DNA of 64,000 bases. Source: Chloroflexota bacterium. Its GTDB lineage: Bacteria > Chloroflexota > UBA11872. The stretch is from NCBI GenBank assembly GCA_026708035.1, contig JAPOVQ010000011.1, positions 1 through 64,000 on the forward strand. The letters are read 5' to 3'. Shown in pieces: positions 62,575-64,000 of the stretch; positions within the stretch are counted from its first letter, which is position 1, and each line of letters starts with the position of its first letter. A program made the position numbers and the translations under genes. Under the pieces are notes generated by a model, which worked only from the letters and a program-made list of their open reading frames with translations, had not been told where the DNA came from and ran no database searches.

Positions 62575-63462
62575 GTGCACGCGATTTCCTACGCCGCGCC
62601 CACGACAGTCGCGGACGCGGTTTCCATCCTCGCCGAGCATGGGGCGAATGCCCGCATGCTCGCCGGTGGCACGGACCTCATCGTGCAGGTCCGTGAAAAG
62701 CTCCGCGACACCACGGTCTTCGTGGATGCCAAGCACATCCCGGACCTGATGCAACTTTCGGTCAACGCCGATGGCTCGGCCACGCTTGGCGCGGCCGTTC
62801 CCTGCCACCAGATCTACGGTGACGACGCCATTAGCGCGCAATACCCCGCGCTGGTGGACGCGTGCCAGATCATCGGCAGCACCGGCATCCAGGGACGCGC
62901 GTCGGTGGGCGGCAATCTCTGCAACTCGGGACCCGCGGGCGACACGATCCCGCCGCTCATCGTGCACGGCGCCGTCGCCAACATCGCCGGAGCCAACGGC
63001 GGGCGCACCGTGGCGGTGGAAGACTTCTGCACCGGCCCGTCGCAGAACGTGCTCGGCGACGACGAGCTGCTCGTCTCGCTGACGCTGCCGAAACCCGCCG
63101 CAGGCTCGGGGTCGCACTACCTGCGGTTCATTCCCCGCAACGAGATGGACATCGCGGAAGTGGGCGCGGGCGCAGCGATCACGCTGGACGGCGACACCAT
63201 CACCGCCGCGCGCGTCTCGATCGGCGCCGTCGCTCCGACGCCGCTGTTCGTCGCCGAGGCGGGTGAGGCGCTGATCGGGCAGACTGCCGGCGAGGCCGCC
63301 TACGAGGTCGCGGCCAACATCGCCCGCGACGCGGCGAGCCCGATCAACGACATGCGCGGCACGATCGCGCATCGCAAACACCTGAGTTTCGTCCTCACGC
63401 AGCGTGCCTTGCGCGGCGCGGTAGCCCGCGCGCGTGGAATGGAGGTCGGCCATGGCCACTGA
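62575..63462 (+). CDS. Molybdenum hydroxylase FAD subunit (CoxM/CutM-like)
   Basis: The product is 295 residues from GTG 62575, which has ACGGAG upstream. The FAD-binding stretches are LAGGTDLIVQVRE and GRASVGGNLCNSGPAGD, as in the medium subunit of CO dehydrogenase/xanthine dehydrogenase-family enzymes. The frame is open to ATG 62509, but the chosen start gives the family's usual N-terminus (HAISYAAPTTV). The order M-S-L matches this family. CO is only one possible substrate, since most relatives oxidise other compounds. Confidence 0.87.
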   Translation: MHAISYAAPTTVADAVSILAEHGANARMLAGGTDLIVQVREKLRDTTVFVDAKHIPDLMQLSVNADGSATLGAAVPCHQIYGDDAISAQYPALVDACQIIGSTGIQGRASVGGNLCNSGPAGDTIPPLIVHGAVANIAGANGGRTVAVEDFCTGPSQNVLGDDELLVSLTLPKPAAGSGSHYLRFIPRNEMDIAEVGAGAAITLDGDTITAARVSIGAVAPTPLFVAEAGEALIGQTAGEAAYEVAANIARDAASPINDMRGTIAHRKHLSFVLTQRALRGAVARARGMEVGHGH

Positions 63463-63949
63463 GATTCTCAGCGGCAAGGTGCATGTCAACACCACGATCA
63501 ATGGGGAGTCGACCGACTTCCTCGCTGAGCCGCGCGAAAGCCTGCTCGAGGTCCTGCGCGAGACGTTGGGTCTCACCGGCGCCAAAGAAGGCTGCAACGA
63601 CGGCAACTGCGGCGCCTGCAACGTCATCATGGACGGGCGCCTGGTGAATTCATGCTGCGTCCTGGCCGTCGAGGCCGGCGGCGCGGACGTCACCACGATC
63701 GAGGGGATTGCCGGCCCGTCGGGGCTGCATCCGCTGCAGGAGAAATTCCTCGAGCACGCCGCGCTGCAATGCGGCGTCTGCACGCCGGGATTCCTGGTGT
63801 CGGCCAAGGCCATGCTCGACGAAAACCCCAACCCGACGGAAGACGAGGTGCGGTGGTGGTTGGCCGGCAACCTTTGCCGCTGCACCGGATACGACAAGAT
63901 CGTGCGGGCGGTGCTTGACGCCGCCGCATCCATGCGCGGGGAGGGCTGA
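63452..63949 (+). CDS. Molybdenum hydroxylase 2Fe-2S subunit (CoxS/CutS-like)
   Basis: The product is 165 residues from ATG 63452, with TGGAGG 7 bases upstream. Two 2Fe-2S clusters are ligated by GCNDGNCGAC with a later Cys, and by CGVCTPGF with NLCRCTGY. It shuttles electrons from the molybdenum site to FAD. It overlaps the FAD-subunit gene by 11 bases and is followed 2 bases later by the large-subunit start. Confidence 0.9.
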   Translation: MATEILSGKVHVNTTINGESTDFLAEPRESLLEVLRETLGLTGAKEGCNDGNCGACNVIMDGRLVNSCCVLAVEAGGADVTTIEGIAGPSGLHPLQEKFLEHAALQCGVCTPGFLVSAKAMLDENPNPTEDEVRWWLAGNLCRCTGYDKIVRAVLDAAASMRGEG

Positions 63950-63951
63950 CG

Positions 63952-64000
63952 ATGGCTGTTGAGACGCGCGAAGAAGCCGTAACAATCAAGCACCACTCCG
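63952..64000 (+). CDS. Start of probable molybdenum hydroxylase large subunit (cut by window end)
   Basis: ATG 63952 begins an open frame (MAVETREEAVTIKHHS) two bases after the CoxS-like gene. By operon order this should be the molybdopterin-binding large subunit (CoxL-like). No active-site motif is visible within the 16 codons present, so whether it is a form I CO dehydrogenase cannot be decided. Confidence 0.6.
   Translation, partial: MAVETREEAVTIKHHS

Overview
The window is GC-rich bacterial DNA. It most likely comes from a Chloroflexota-type organism (SAR202/Dehalococcoidia-like or a relative). This is an inference from gene content: a complete alternative complex III, a System I (ccm) cytochrome c maturation operon, Frd-type fumarate reductase/succinate dehydrogenase anchors, a CO dehydrogenase/xanthine dehydrogenase family operon, and many GTG/TTG starts with 4-base stop/start overlaps. 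No rRNA is present. One complete tRNA (Thr, GGU) and one tRNA half (Arg, UCU) are visible.

Positions 1-20,850 are a mobile and accessory region. It starts with the 3' half of a tRNA-Arg gene, followed on the minus strand by a compact conjugation-like operon: CpaE/MinD-type ATPase, pilin-like protein, PrgI, VirB4, VirB6-like protein and M23 peptidase. A LuxR-type regulator lies upstream, and an XRE repressor plus ImmA-type metalloprotease pair is divergent to it. Two matching inverted repeats lie between these regulators. No relaxase or coupling protein is visible. Next comes a decayed stretch (about 9.2-14.4 kb): a frameshifted 7TM protein, a cadherin-like surface protein relic, and a broken nucleotidyltransferase/XRE pair. 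An intact, unrecognised cluster follows (14.67-18.0 kb) in which a two-gene unit of membrane-anchored beta-rich proteins appears to have been duplicated, with microproteins in between. The region closes with an excisionase relic, a conserved small basic protein, and a tyrosine recombinase 100 bp from tRNA-Thr.

Positions 20.9-42.3 kb are mostly chromosomal. They hold a Bcp peroxiredoxin, an SDR, molybdopterin genes (moaE, moaD, mogA), peptide deformylase and a GSA-aminotransferase-like enzyme. The last of these leads into a tandem array of five overlapping GNAT acetyltransferases. An RCC1-like/sugar dehydrogenase-like fusion follows, then a thiol-redox group (CcdA plus two TlpA-like proteins), an EEP hydrolase, a Gfo/Idh/MocA oxidoreductase, an AttH/CrtC-like lipoprotein, MMPL and MFS transporters and an aldehyde dehydrogenase.

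Positions 42.5-64 kb are a respiratory block, all on the plus strand. Alternative complex III (a pentaheme cytochrome, split ActB, two NrfD-like proteins, DUF3341, a monoheme cytochrome) is followed by ccmE, a fused ccmA-ccmB, ccmC, a ccmD-like gene, ccmF and ccmH. Then come a CcmI-like/Asp-box fusion and another membrane protein, an frdABCD-like operon, a repeat-rich spacer, and the start of a coxMSL-type molybdenum hydroxylase operon cut by the window edge. The ccm genes would supply haem to the ACIII cytochromes, and the moa/mog genes would supply cofactor to the molybdenum hydroxylase. Palindromic intergenic repeats (22.28, 36.1, 62.19 and 62.40 kb) punctuate the chromosomal part.
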